A stretch of 64,000 bases of DNA from Xestospongia muta (lineage: Eukaryota > Porifera > Demospongiae > Haplosclerida > Petrosiidae). Within the stretch, counting starts at the first letter, position 1; each line of letters starts with the position of its first letter. The stretch spans positions 3,224,501 through 3,288,500 of the forward strand of contig OY848928.1 in the NCBI GenBank assembly GCA_963693285.1, in the 5' to 3' direction. The translations under genes were made by a program, and so were the position numbers. Shown here in pieces: positions 1-11,928 of the stretch. The notes under the pieces were generated by a model. It was not told the DNA's origin. It saw only the letters and a list, made by a program, of their open reading frames with translations, and did no database searches.

Positions 1-2
1 CA

Positions 3-803
3 CTACATCGTTTATTTGAATCTCATCCCAATCTTCAACAACTTCAACTATCACTAGACACAGTTGACAGTGTTATTGAACTATTTTATATTCTACAGAG
101 TAATACTACACTTAAGGCTTTCAAAGTGAAAATAGTGAGAGATGAAATATTTGACAGTATGGGCCCTAGTTTACACAAAATGTTAAAAGAAAACACAACA
201 ATAAAATATTTTGAAATTGATACTTCAGCTATGGAAGATTGTATTCCCAGTACTTACCTGTCATTCCTAACAACTGGTCTCTCACATAGCACCAGTTTAC
301 AGGAGTTAAGTGTACCCATTCCATTGTCAGATACTAACAATGAACAGATAAGAATTTTCTTTAATGTTATCTCTCACAAGAACAGCATCACAGAACTTAA
401 AGTGAAATTTTTTCTAGATCAGTCATGTGTGACCAATGACTGCAGTGATAAAGTAAAAGGAGAAAAACTGACAAAGTTGTTTTATGAACAAGGACTTCCT
501 CTTTGTACAAACATGTTGAGGTTACACACAACTTTAAGAAATCTTGGTATACTGTGTGATGATGTCAATGTAGAATCTCAACACAACTGGACTGAATCAT
601 CACAATACTTTTGGCAAGCTATCTTTCATCATCCTTTTTTCTGCTGTATTGCAATTCTTATTAATGAGGGAAGAACTAACTACATTTCAACAGACCTATA
701 TCGCACTCTGAAATTACAAGAGAAGGTGTTAATAGCCACACGCACACAACAACAACCACTGAGACCTCTACCATTAATAGGATGGAATATTGACATGATC
801 TAA
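3..803 (+). CDS. LRR-like protein, C-terminal part (5' end outside window)
   Basis: The frame is open from the window edge to the stop at 801-803, so the gene starts upstream; the first internal Met is at 126. The protein shows loosely spaced leucine-rich stretches (HPNLQQLQLSL, SNTTLKAFKVK, TSLQELSVPIPLS, SITELKVKFFL) with a period of roughly 28-30 residues, as in irregular leucine-rich repeats of NLR-type or death-domain proteins. It is a clear paralogue of the LRR part of the gene at 16768-18863: the stretch from HPNLQQL through TTGLSH to TSLQELS is shared almost residue for residue. Its function is unknown; a protein-protein interaction or sensor role is inferred from the paralogue's death domain. 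No frame break is visible in this copy. Confidence 0.6.
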   Translation, partial: LHRLFESHPNLQQLQLSLDTVDSVIELFYILQSNTTLKAFKVKIVRDEIFDSMGPSLHKMLKENTTIKYFEIDTSAMEDCIPSTYLSFLTTGLSHSTSLQELSVPIPLSDTNNEQIRIFFNVISHKNSITELKVKFFLDQSCVTNDCSDKVKGEKLTKLFYEQGLPLCTNMLRLHTTLRNLGILCDDVNVESQHNWTESSQYFWQAIFHHPFFCCIAILINEGRTNYISTDLYRTLKLQEKVLIATRTQQQPLRPLPLIGWNIDMI

Positions 804-2050
804 CAGTATGACATGTTAATGATATCATAAAGCATGCGTTGTACACAAAGTTATAGTATCATTATGTTATTAAATTTTAGTTGGTTTAGATATTTGTGGT
901 TAGGACAGTATTTTAGCTATTACCATTTTTTTCTAGAAGCATAAGTAGGCACAATTAACGGAAGTGCATACATGTAAATTAAATTTTGGTTCGATATTGG
1001 AGAGATGAAATGTAGTTACTTGGAGGATAAATACTCTTAACCCTGACTTCTGTGGCACACAGAAGAGACAATGCTCACCTAAGAGAGTAAGTTAGGATTG
1101 GATGTACTTGAAATGATGAAGAGGGGAGTTAGAAGTCATCAGTTATATAGTCTATCCTCCTAATAAGAAGAAAGGAACACCTTGATATATAACAATGTGT
1201 GTAACTTTGTTATAATATGTGTATAATATAACCTTGATATATACATGACATTACATCATCTTACATTACTTCCTGCATTTGGACTTGTAAGGGATAAACA
1301 TTAGCAATGTTATTTTAAAAAAGTACATTTTGAAATTTATAGGATCATCAAGTGTCTGAACAAATAAGGTCAGTATTTATAGTATGTAGAAGACAATAAT
1401 GACCTTTCTTATTTTTAACTGTCCGTATATCATTATTATATTATACAGTACAGTGTAAACATTACATTTAAACTACTGATATTATGAGATACAGAAAATT
1501 TATACTTTTGTACTTATCATGCTGTAAAAATAAAAATAAAAAGAGAGAACATGCCATCCCTACTTAGCTAATCATTTAATATGCCAATACTTGAGGGATT
1601 ACAAATTTTCACATATCAAGTGGATTTTTGCTGACACTTAGAGGAACACAAACATTTTAAATTGTTCAAAGTAGCGAAGTTGATATTATATTATAGCTTG
1701 ATATTGCATTATAGCTTGTCAGTGAACATCTTCAAATTTGAATATTACTATTGATGTTAAAAATTAGATAACAATATTCTTAGTTTTAAAATTTAAATAA
1801 TTTTTTTAAATGAGGTGATTAGTTGCAATACCAGGATTTTCAATGGGAGATGGAGGGATGGATGTATGTCCAGTGGTAAAATATAGTTTTTAATTGAAGA
1901 TGAAGATGGTCAATATGTGGAGGTTAAGATGGATTGCTGTACTAACATTTCACCATTATCCAGTTACTACCGCATTGATTATTAAAATCTTTTACTAATA
2001 AGATTCACAAATGTGTTATCTGAACAGGAAATTGGTTGAAGTAGTCATTG
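804..2050. other. AT-rich intergenic stretch, nothing recognised
   Basis: Both strands carry frequent stops. I see no coding motif, tandem array or terminal repeat here. Confidence 0.5.
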
Positions 2051-3057
2051 AAACTCATAACAAACTCTGTAGAACTTTGCTATCAGATAATTTAGCAAAA
2101 GAAAAATTGTCTTTTTGTGAAACATTCCCACAATAGCACACCAAAAGATTTGTAAACAATAGATAATATGGCATCACACATATGTACCATATAGCAGTCT
2201 GTAAACTAATATGATTCACCATGAATGATTCTGGTGGCATCCAACAAACTGACGTAATAGACCTATTAGCTTGAACATTTAATGCAATCTAACTAAATTA
2301 GATACAAAAATATTAAGTAATCCCATTGTCATCATTGAAGCTATGTAAATCAATCACATCTTTAGTAATATTTTCAGCAAATTGTAATTCTGATTTGACC
2401 TCAGGAACATTTACCATCTTGTCACTTGGTGTTGTGTAGAAAAATGTGGATGTTGCAAGAGCAGGTGTCAGAGAATATTGGTGATGTTGTCAAAGGATTC
2501 CTTGAACAAAAGTTAATCAGGGATTTGGTTGTATTCAGTTGTAATTGGATACTCTCAACAAACTGCCTACATGAATATTGATTTTTATTAAGTACACACA
2601 ATGTAAATAGGACAGAAGTATTTCATTTAATGTCCCCAATTCGTCTTGTTGTTCAAGGTCATAAACATTTCATAATAACGAACTAATAGACCTTGTGCAA
2701 TCTCTCCAAAGTCTTTCAATCCTCTCATTATGTGTTGAAGATCCCATGATTACAACTGACTTGGATGAATGTTTACCAATCATGTTATTGCAAACTCCAA
2801 CATTTTTTCCTTTCAAGTCTAAACCTTGTTTGGTAAGCAGTATGAATACACAGCTTTCTGAATCTGGATTAAAACAGTGTCTGCCTTGTTATTATTATCA
2901 GCACAATGTAACTAGGTTATTGTTCATGAACAATCATCAATACTCCCATGTATAGCAAATTGCCACCAAACATGACATGCTTAAGTTTCCATCCATATGC
3001 CAATCGTTATTTGGACTACTTGAATGATAGAATCTCCTTCTAATGACAGCATTCATT

Positions 3058-3411
3058 TTACTGCAATGTTGATGGAATCAACACAATGTATGGAATTCTC
3101 AAATGACTTCTTTCAACACAAAGTCCTAAACAAGCTAAATGATCTATCATCATCTCTTCTCCATCAAGTAGGCATTGAAGTTTAATCTGTGTTATCAGTT
3201 TGTCTAAATGTGCATCACTGATATCAAAAAAGGTCTCCATTATGGTGTCTGACTCATTAATTGATCTCATGAGTGTTGATGTACTAACACCAATTATATT
3301 AACTTTTTTGTTTAAAGAGAATCTTAAACTCCTAAGAAAAGCTACATCATTCATATCAATATCAGAGATGATATTATTAATATGTTCAAAACTACTAATA
3401 GGCATGTCCAT
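3058..3411 (-). CDS. Hypothetical protein, possible gene remnant
   Basis: The minus strand is open for 117 residues (MDMPISSFEHINNII...). The composition is ordinary for a protein, with leucine-rich stretches such as NDVAFLRSLRFSL that vaguely recall the LRR-like genes at both ends of this region. Downstream on the same strand (about 2260-3050) short protein-like stretches are interrupted by many stops, suggesting the rest of a decayed gene. I do not recognise a family. It could also be a chance reading frame. Confidence 0.25.
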   Translation of the reverse strand: MDMPISSFEHINNIISDIDMNDVAFLRSLRFSLNKKVNIIGVSTSTLMRSINESDTIMETFFDISDAHLDKLITQIKLQCLLDGEEMMIDHLACLGLCVERSHLRIPYIVLIPSTLQ

Positions 3412-3494
3412 AATATAGACACTATGTGTCCATGAATTGATGATTATAATGTTAGTTAATTAATTATACTTTATTTTCATAAATATTCACACAA

Positions 3495-3496
<2 letters not shown>

Positions 3497-3528
<32 letters not shown>
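3497..3528. repeat. (TA)n microsatellite
   Basis: An uninterrupted run of alternating T and A separates the possible minus-strand remnant from the next region. Confidence 0.9.
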
Positions 3529-3531
<3 letters not shown>

Positions 3532-3577
3532 TTAGTACTATTGTATAGGAATACTTACTCTAAGTGAACTATATACT

Positions 3578-3833
3578 TCGCACTCAATCAGCTGATATCA
3601 GTGAGGCTATTACTCCTATCCTTACCAGTATAACTAATGTACTGTATGCTAATGGGACTAATACTATTTCAGTCTAAAAACAAATATTCTCTATAACAAG
3701 AGATGTGTTGCAGAGACAGGTACAATCACAAAGAGATCCACACCAGTATCTAGTGACTATTTGTCATGTATTAAGAAACCAACAACATCAGAGACTAAAG
3801 ATGGTACTACCTTTATATTACAACAATTAGGTG
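3578..3833 (+). other. Possible decayed coding exon
   Basis: One forward frame reads protein-like residues (ADISEAITPILTSITNVLY, then QIFSITRDVLQ) with a single TAA in the middle, and ends at an AG followed by a GTGAGT donor-like site near 3830. No family is recognised. This is a weak hint of an exon, possibly with a frameshift. Confidence 0.2.
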
Positions 3834-4041
3834 AGTCAATTAATGTATTACTTTACCTTACTATGTACCTTACTTCATTAAGGTGAATGTACTAATAATG
3901 ACACTCCACCCACCAGTTCATTAGATCCTGATATTTAGCGATATTGTGATATTATAATCAACCAATACAAACACCAACCTGTTGTTCCCACAGACTGGCC
4001 ACCACCAGTAGGATAAGAGTTCTTTGGAAGATTAGCACTTA

Positions 4042-4259
4042 AGGGACCGCTTCTGGCAAAACATTTGTGACCTAGTTTGTGAATAGGGATTGACCACTGT
4101 TAAAACTTCTCAAAAACAGTTTTGTATACATACAGTTGCTATGTATACACAACCATTCATGATGACTGTATGTATACAAAGTTTTTTGGACATGTTTTAA
4201 TTATAACAGTGATATCTTTCACAAATCAGGTCACAAACGTTTAAACAGAAGTGGTCCCT
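4042..4259. mobile_element. MITE with about 42-bp TIRs and TA target duplication
   Basis: The ends are inverted copies: AGGGACCGCTTCTG at the left and its complement form AGGGACCACTTCTG read inward from the right, continuing into GTTTGTGACCT-type sequence on both sides. TA dinucleotides flank both ends (4040-4041, 4260-4261), as for Tc1/mariner-type elements. There is no coding capacity. The internal segment around ACTGTTAAAACTTC and the ACTGTATGTAT motif recur in a second copy at about 43428-43652. Confidence 0.8.
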
Positions 4260-4317
4260 TATTGCAAACAGGTCACATTTTAATAAAAGCACATACAAAC
4301 TATCACACTGTATCATC

Positions 4318-5566
4318 TCAATACACTACTAGCCTGTTATTACTAAAATCACAAATGCACAAATATCCTTCTCTGTCGAATGTTATTCCACGTGGTTCGT
4401 TAACACTAGTGCTATCATGTCCTCCAAAATAACGTACAAACAGACCATCAGTAGTGAAGATAGAGATACAATTATTACCCCACTCTGTAATGTACATTAA
4501 ATTGTCATCATCTATTACAATTCCTGATGGACATATAAATTGTCCAGGACAAAATCCTTTAGTACCAAACTGAGACAAAACTGCCCCTCAGAAGTGAATG
4601 TCTGGATACGATGATTACTGATGTCAGCCACATAGACTAACCCTTGTCGGTCAATAGCAATGTCTCCTGGATTATTGAACTGTCCTCCAGCTGATCCTTT
4701 GGTGCCAAATGCGTGAGAGAATGTTAAATCAGGGTTTAAGACTTGTATACGATGGTTAAAACGATTAGCAATATAAACATGTCCAGTTATAAGAGAAATG
4801 GTGATACCACGAGGACAACTAAATTCCAGTGGTCCACTACCTTGTTTACCAACTGAATTGATACATTTCCCATCCATTGATATCTTATGGATCCTGTGAT
4901 TATCAGTAACAAGAACAAAGTTGTCTGGAGTTATGGCTACACCACGAGGTTGAGAAAAAAAAACTTGACAGTTCCACTTCCTCTACTCTTCTGACCAAAT
5001 GACTTTATTTTCTTTCTATCTCTATCAAGTAATGTGACACAGTCCCCACCTAACTCACTTACTATAATATATCCATCATCAGTCACAGCAACTCCACAGG
5101 GTCCATTAAGTTCTGTTATAGTACTTACTAGAGAGATGTTATCAAGGTAAGGATTAAAAGGGATCACTAGTGAGATACTATCAACTTGGACATCATTAAC
5201 TTGGACATTAACTTGATGATGACCATTATTTACAGGACTACAATGAATTGTATACACTCCAGGATGGGTAGTGGTAGTGACTGTAGCTGTGATGAGTGTA
5301 GTTACACCAACTGGTACTACACTACAACTGAGCGATGATAGAGGAACAGTAAGAAGACTGGAATCACAAAATTGGATAGATAGTGGAAATGACACTGTTT
5401 TATTATTCATGGTGATGTGCTGACAGTCAATCTTCTTGACTTTACACTGTTGTAGAACAGTAGGCGAGAAGAACACAATATCTCCAATATGACATAGTGT
5501 ATTAACAATGTTGCTGTCTTTCTTAATTGTAATGTAGGTTTGAAATAAGCAAGTCAGTGAAAACAC
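4318..5566 (-). pseudogene. Filamin-type domain + NHL-repeat protein (TRIM-NHL-like), frameshifted
   Basis: Reading from 5566 down: an Ig/filamin-like region (about 5470-5170, with HPGVYTIHCSPVNNGHHQV) leads into NHL beta-propeller repeats typified by GPCGVAVTDDGYIIVSE, PRGITISLITGHVYIANR, NPGDIAIDRQGLVYVADIS, CPSGIVIDDDNLMYITEWG and PRGITFDREGYLCICDFSN. This order is that of TRIM2/3/71-type proteins, which bind RNA or protein through the NHL propeller, but no RING or B-box was found upstream. The open frame shifts twice: at nine A residues near 4957-4965, and at a short T run near 4578-4582. Either shift could be an assembly indel; as written the gene is broken. The last repeat ends at a stop at 4318-4320. 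Confidence 0.75.
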
Positions 5567-5876
5567 TTTATAAGCTCGAAATAATGTTACATAACAATCG
5601 AAGTAGTTGATATTAATATTTTGAAAGTTTGTCTAAAACTGTCACTAGTTGTGTCCTGATTATCAATGCACAAAATCCATGGAATGTCAATAATATGTCT
5701 CAGTTGATAAAGAAGATTACTTATAGCAGCTGTTATCGTAACCTAGTATGGTCAACACAATACGAAAGACTAAAAGTATTAAAATGTATGTAATTTGAGC
5801 ATATATGGACAAAGTAATGCTATAACAGCCTAGAATGGTAATGAGCAGTGTCTGTGTCAAAACAGCATTAGAAAAA

Positions 5877-5931
5877 TTAAATATGACTTTTGTTTTTCCA
5901 TCATAATTATGTATTTTACTGTCCAATTTCT
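5877..5931. repeat. 55-bp direct repeat, copy 1
   Basis: This 55-bp segment (begins TTAAATATGACTTTTG) recurs at 6273-6327 with one A/G difference, 396 bp away. Confidence 0.9.
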
Positions 5932-6272
5932 CTAATAAAGCAGGTTTTTAAGATTCCATGAACATACTCAGCAGAAAATAGAAACCAAAAATAGATAGTT
6001 AATGAATTTTTTTTATAATCCAATATATGATAGTGTTGTCCCTTTAACTTGTACAACTGGTTTAGCAAACTGGTATGTAATACGAAACTATAAATGTTTG
6101 TTTATGCTAGTGTCATTATCGAGTGATTTGATTACAACAACAAACACAAAGATAATGAAAGAGAATGCATTAATAAACAACTTGTCATCATTGTTACAAA
6201 AACAATTATTACGCACTTCTTCAAAGATTAAGAAAACTGTTCTTTATTTTGTCCTAAAGAGTGTTTGGGTTA

Positions 6273-6327
6273 TTAAATATGACTTTTGTTTTTCCATCAT
6301 AATTATGTATTTTACTGTCCGATTTCT
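6273..6327. repeat. 55-bp direct repeat, copy 2
   Basis: It matches 5877-5931 at all but one position. The sequence between the two copies shows no recognisable gene. Confidence 0.9.
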
Positions 6328-6803
6328 AATTATAAAGCATCAAATTACTTCAATAATACTTCCCATTAATATAGTGCAAGTCTACAATTAATATGTTTGA
6401 TGACCAAGTTAGTTGTATTGTACCAAAGTATTGTCATAAAGATGCATATAAATTTGTGTATTAAAAACAAGCCATTAAAATGATTTTCATGAATTAAAAT
6501 ATTACCCATGTAGGTCAACTCACAATTTAGATAATTAAAACGCATTAGTTTACTCCAGTGAATTACCCAAAAAAGATACTCACTTCATTTTCAAGTAAAG
6601 CCAAAATTAGTATTTTAAAAACATCCTTCAATTATGGATAAAATTTCAAGAATTATCTAACCACAATGTGTGTTGTGCAATTTAAGATTTATATACAAGT
6701 GCTGTGGTTGGTTTGAATATGGGCTTAAGAAAACAGCAACCATTAACAAATGTGACATCACACGATATGTGGCATCATTACAACATCCATCAATCCTTCT
6801 ACA

Positions 6804-6820
6804 CACACACACACACACAC
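6804..6820. repeat. (CA)n microsatellite
   Basis: A short alternating A/C run in an otherwise featureless intergenic stretch (about 6330-7430). Confidence 0.85.
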
Positions 6821-7442
6821 AGAGGGGGATTACAATATATTGAGAACATAAGTCAGGAGTTACAAGATGTCAGAGATATTTGTCAATTCAACAACAATTA
6901 GTGACAATTACAAACACATGATTGGCACGGCAATATTGTCCTCATTAAAACCACAAACATGTAATTAACAATAATATCAAATATTAAAAATATATAATAT
7001 ACGTTGTCTTTATAATTGAGTTGGAAATGTGTAACATTGTAAGATTGATCACGTGACTTGTTCAAAAGATGGTGTGATTAGCAACTTTGCTTAACATGAA
7101 TACTTTAAAAAATGCCTCAACTCAATTAATTGCACTTATTTGGTACATAGTCTAATGTCATTGTTGCATAACAACGAACCTTATATTCAAACAAATTTAT
7201 CAATGTGGTGTTGTAATTCAATCATGTGAAAAAACACACAATTTATAAACTATCATTCTTGTCTAATAACTTACAACCTTCCCTCTCTTATTAATCAACA
7301 AGACATACATTATACACAACATAAATATTACAGCTGACGCATTGGACTATAATATGTTAAATGTGTATACTGTATAATGATATTAACAGCCATATAAATA
7401 TGTCATAATATTATGAAATAAACATGATATTTTCCAACTTTG

Positions 7443-7524
7443 TTTGCCATCAAACAAAGATGATGACTCCACCTACTAAATATAGCCCTGAGTCTTCACC
7501 AGAACATGCATATTGGTCACATGT
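7443..7524 (+). other. Possible short 5' coding exon
   Basis: ATGATGACTCCACC opens a frame (MMTPPTKYSPESSPEHAYWSH) that ends at a good donor, CAT|GTGAGT. No partner exon or family was identified, so this could be chance. The surrounding 7.5-9.0 kb otherwise shows nothing I can support. Confidence 0.2.
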
Positions 7525-9076
7525 GAGTTACTTTAATGTATAATGGTAGGTTGTAGAGCATTTCAGAAGTAATAAGATGGTACATATTGGTCAGTAATAG
7601 TAGCTATGGATCTTTAATATTGGAGAGTGATGTTTACTTCCCTAGAGCTTGAACACATAAAGATCCTAGATATAAAAGTAAACAACATTGTATTTGTTAT
7701 TTATGTGTGTTTGTTTGTCCACAAACCTATTCAGTTTGCTGGTCCATCAATCTATTCAGACATCGACACTTTATATTATATTCTACAATTTGTTATCCAT
7801 CAATCTATCTACTCATTCACCTAATTTTAAATCTGAGAGTATCAGGAGATAGTTTCATGTATTTTCCTTCCTAGCCTCGCATGGTAGGTGTTTACAAGGA
7901 CACATCCATCTACTCACATCTCCTTCTCCAATCTCTCCTCCTCATCTCCCAGTGAGGAATGTTGGTGACAATAAACCTCTTTGTTATTGAGAAAAATACA
8001 ATTCTTGTGACAAGCACTAGTCTTTGTTCATATTTTGAAGAGCAATTTTATAAATGTTCCCATTATGAAACAAGTAGGTGAGTTAAATATCTTAATATCA
8101 ATAAAAAATATATATATAAATTTGTGATCTGCTCCATAACATGGGTGAGTGTTCTCTTGCAGCTAGACCAGCTCAAATTAAGTATGTAGTATATTACAGA
8201 AGGAACTATGCTAGTGTGTATCTCTTGTCTATAAAGGTATTGTGGTATAGTTTCTGTTCTTTGATTTCTACAAGACAGAACTGTTCTTATACAATTCTCA
8301 AATGCTGGGAATGGCTACAGTAAGTCACCTACATACGGTACTTTAATTCAAGTTACATTAATTTAATTTTGTTGTTCAGGGTGAATTTTTGGGTGGAGCT
8401 AGCCTAGATTATGATGGTTCTTCTCTTCATCTGTCAGTATGATTGGAATAAGACTTACGTAACAGGGACAACCAAACTCTAATTGAATAATAGAAAATTA
8501 ATAGCAGGCCACTATTCTAGCAGTTACAACATCTAGATTAACATACATGTACATGGTCCAAAACAATATTGGTATATAAAAGTACAGTAGGAAGAAGGAA
8601 TTTCTAGATCATGAGATGCTTAGCTACTCCATGTAGCCTCTTATAGATTTGATTAGTGAGTGAAAATGGCTTTTATTATATTAAAGAATATTGGGAAGTC
8701 AACTCAATAAGTGCAAAGTTAATGTTGCCTCTAAATATTACAATATATAAGTTATTTTCTCTATGATTTAAGGTTAGATTATATAACAGTAACAATTATT
8801 AACAGTCCATTTGAAAACACAATATCAGCAATAGAACCAATAATTCAATTTTGACAATATTACTTTTTCCATCTTACTTTATATTGTTTTGATATAGAGT
8901 TCTCTGGATGTACTTTATTGAATCATATACTGGTAGCATTTTTTCATCACTAGCCAAAAGCAGTAGTAATGAAAATTGAAAATAGTGTATAATAAGAAAT
9001 TACCTTAGCAATGTTTACCTTTACTAGGTATTATCGAAATGTACAAAAAAAGCTGCTAGAATTCAGTTTTTACATT

Positions 9077-9770
9077 TCTCAAACAAACTTTACTGATAAT
9101 ACTGGAGCATGTTTGCATGTAATCCTTTCAACCAGCACCTATTACTTGCATTTATATTGAAAATATTAATTGTTACTTCTTTAGGAATATCCTTCCACCA
9201 CTTTAGTGTTGTACATCAACTTGTTGTTTTATCAAGTAATAGTGGAGGTGGTTTATGTCACATTTGATAGCGTTATTGCGACCCAAATTGAATTTTCCTT
9301 GTTACATAAGCGTGCTGAATATATAACAAATATATACAGATTCAGCAAAAATACCAGCAGTTGTGAAGTTTGTTTCATATCTTAAATTTTTGAATTTTAC
9401 TAACATATTGGCTTGTAAAAATATTGGCATTGTCTTATATTATATTATATTTAGAAGAATGTATCTTGAGGCTGAATGGGTTTACCCAGTTCATCACTGG
9501 CATTTTAGGTTGTGGTTTGGGTAAATATACATAATAATCCAGACACACAAGTGACTTTTAGAAACAGTGTTGGAGGAGCTGCATACATTTCAAAGTGAAG
9601 TTTCTATACTTAATCAATTTAATAGTGATTACTGTATCTTTAGTATTTGAATACAATTTTGTTTCAACATTTAAGATCAAACATTTTATCTTGAAAAATG
9701 TTATTGTGTTAATAATCAATTCTCAAATACTGCTGGTTCTAATGACACTGTAATTTATTGAGTACATCCC
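9077..9770 (+). pseudogene. Decayed remnant of a parallel-beta-helix surface protein gene
   Basis: Several short stretches match the repeat grammar of right-handed beta-helix proteins (N-N-x-A/G-x-x-G-G-x-x-Y/H): NFTDNTGACLHV near 9080, SSNSGGGLCHI near 9230, VTFRNSVGGAAYIS near 9550 and FSNTAGSNDTVIY near 9722. They fall in different frames separated by stops, so this is a relic rather than a gene. The same motif family occurs in better order at 27810-29170. It was identified by motif alone. Confidence 0.4.
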
Positions 9771-9779
9771 AAATAAATC

Positions 9780-11020
9780 AATTTATAGTGATATCTTTTA
9801 AACCTAATTAAATTAATTACTTAACTAGCTAATATTACAAGTACATATTACTTTTTTCCTAGGGCATTTTATTGTATTACTTCTCACTATGTAAAGTGTT
9901 TATTATTATTGACACAATTTTCACTTTAAAAAATATGAGACTAAATGAATCAACTCTAGATGCATTATTCTTCGTCAGTGAATATCTCTGTAGTGTAAAG
10001 TATCATTAGTTCAGTCTTGTAAATTAAATGAAAATACTGTAGGAATTACATTTTCTTTAGTCCAATTCCATCAGTCTGTTAATCTGTAAAGAGAAACTAT
10101 CTTTTATGTACAGCTTCTGCTAGTTCTCCAGATATCAACTCTATCAATTCTCAATAATCTAATGCTAATTGATACAATAATTATTTTACTGTTATTTATT
10201 GCAAACTCTCTAATAATAAAAAGAGGACAATGTTACTAGAAATAGATAACTCCACTGCAATGATCATGGAAACAAAGCGGCTAGTCACAGAACGAATCAC
10301 TTAATATTCATAAATTCATTGATTATTTTGGTTGATCACGTGAATACTACTGTCGTCACATGAACGTTCAGAGTCATCTGCTTGTGTTGCTTTATATTAT
10401 AATAATGGAGTAATGAAATAGTACTCAAGTTAATGAAGCTATTGTTGGTTGAGTATAGGTTATGTTAGACTTATGATGTGTTTTGTCTTGTCTTCTTAGA
10501 TGTTGAGCACGTGTTACAATAAAATTCAGAGCTGGGAGGATGTTTGATGTTAACATAGGTCCTATTGAATGTAAGTGAAATTATTGTAATTATATGTTTG
10601 GAACAAAGATTATTGAAAGACAAAATATGTTTAATGTAAAAAATTCTTTGGGTTGATAAACGTACCAGTGATACCACTCTTCACACACATCTCATTGTAT
10701 CATATTCATTGTTGTAGAAACATTGTCGCATAATTTACAGGCTCATTCACATTTCTTTTTGTTTACTATATCAAAAAACATGTAAAAGAATTCTTTACAT
10801 TGGATATTTTGATATACCTCTCTGTAGTAATTCATACAAGGCATGATCAGTGAAATAATGCTTCACATCATTAATGGAGTTGTCAACAATTTCATCTGGT
10901 AATTGTGGTTTTTTAGCATAGATTTTCACCTTAGTTGTTATATTATTATCACTTTTATCACTGTAAGTGTAAATTGGTGTTATTTTCTTGGTGTTACTTA
11001 ACTGGTTTTTTTTTGTTTCA
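9780..11020. other. AT-rich stretch, nothing recognised
   Basis: It contains only short frames with ordinary stop density. Its right end must include the start of the retrotransposon's LTR, whose left boundary I cannot place. Confidence 0.5.
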
Positions 11021-11027
11021 TTTCTTG

Positions 11028-11036
11028 TATAAATAG
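11028..11036 (+). promoter_or_regulatory. TATA box in probable 5' LTR
   Basis: TATAAATAG lies about 100 bp before the primer-binding-like site of the Ty3/gypsy element, where an LTR promoter is expected. Confidence 0.5.
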
Positions 11037-11168
11037 TTCATTTTGTTTGGGTTAAAGCAGAAGAGAAAGAGTTTTTTTTAGAGTTCTATCATTACACTTG
11101 CAACTGCAAGCAAAAAATATCAACAATATCACAATTGGCGGCGAGGGTTGTGGATCTTCACTATTATC

Positions 11169-11768
11169 ATGGCAACTTCACAGTTCAGAACTCTCAAAGA
11201 ATTTAACTCAAATGAGGGATCAATCACCTCATATCTGGAACATGTTGAGCTTTACTTTACTGCAAACTCTGTTCCAGGGGACAAGCAAGTTCCCATCCTC
11301 CTGACCTGTATTGGTATGTCTACGTATGCTCTTCTCAGTGATCTTCTTGCTCCATCTCCGTCCAGCACCAAGTCCCTGGCCGAGATCGCAGATGTTCTAC
11401 GGAAGCATTTTGAACCAAAGAGAGCCATCGTAGCTGAACAGTATCACTTTCACAAACACAATCAAGCCGTGGGGGAATTTATTGCTGATTATGATGCTGC
11501 TCTATGCAAACTAGCGACTAACTGTAAATTTGTGGATTACCTAGAGAATGCTCTTCATGACCGATTCATATGTGGGCTGAGTAACGAAGCGATACAGCGA
11601 CATTTTCTTTCCGAGCCTGACCTCACTCTCACCAAAGCGATGGACCTAGCTCAAGCTATGGAAGCCGCTGAACGTAACTCCAAATCCCTTAAAGGTACCG
11701 AGTTTGCCATTAGAAACCTTCTGGGCAAACCTCTGCCTCGACCTAGGACGCAACAACCGTGTTACTGA
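11169..11768 (+). pseudogene. Retrotransposon Gag
   Basis: Structural protein of the retroelement that would form the particle and bind its RNA. The Met at 11169 is preferred over the one at 11148 because it follows the primer-binding-like site at a more usual distance. The C-terminal end runs into a CCHC zinc knuckle (C-x2-C-x4-H-x4-C) that can be traced across 11760-11801, but the codon between the first two cysteines is TGA (11766-11768), cutting the knuckle off. The residue pattern is intact on both sides, so the stop is a late lesion. Confidence 0.8.
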
Positions 11769-11928
11769 TGTGAGAAGTCAAATCATTCACCTACGGATTG
11801 TAAATCAAGGACGTTGAATGTCATTTATGTGGAAAGAAAGACCATATTGCCCCGTTTGCTGAACTAAACATCTGAAATGGACCAACACAGCCAGTGGACG
11901 AATTAAGAAAACCTTCACAGTCAATGTT

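Noticed and set aside
6002..6391. 129-residue forward frame
   Set aside because: It is AT-driven, includes one copy of the 55-bp repeat, and has no motif; chance is more likely.
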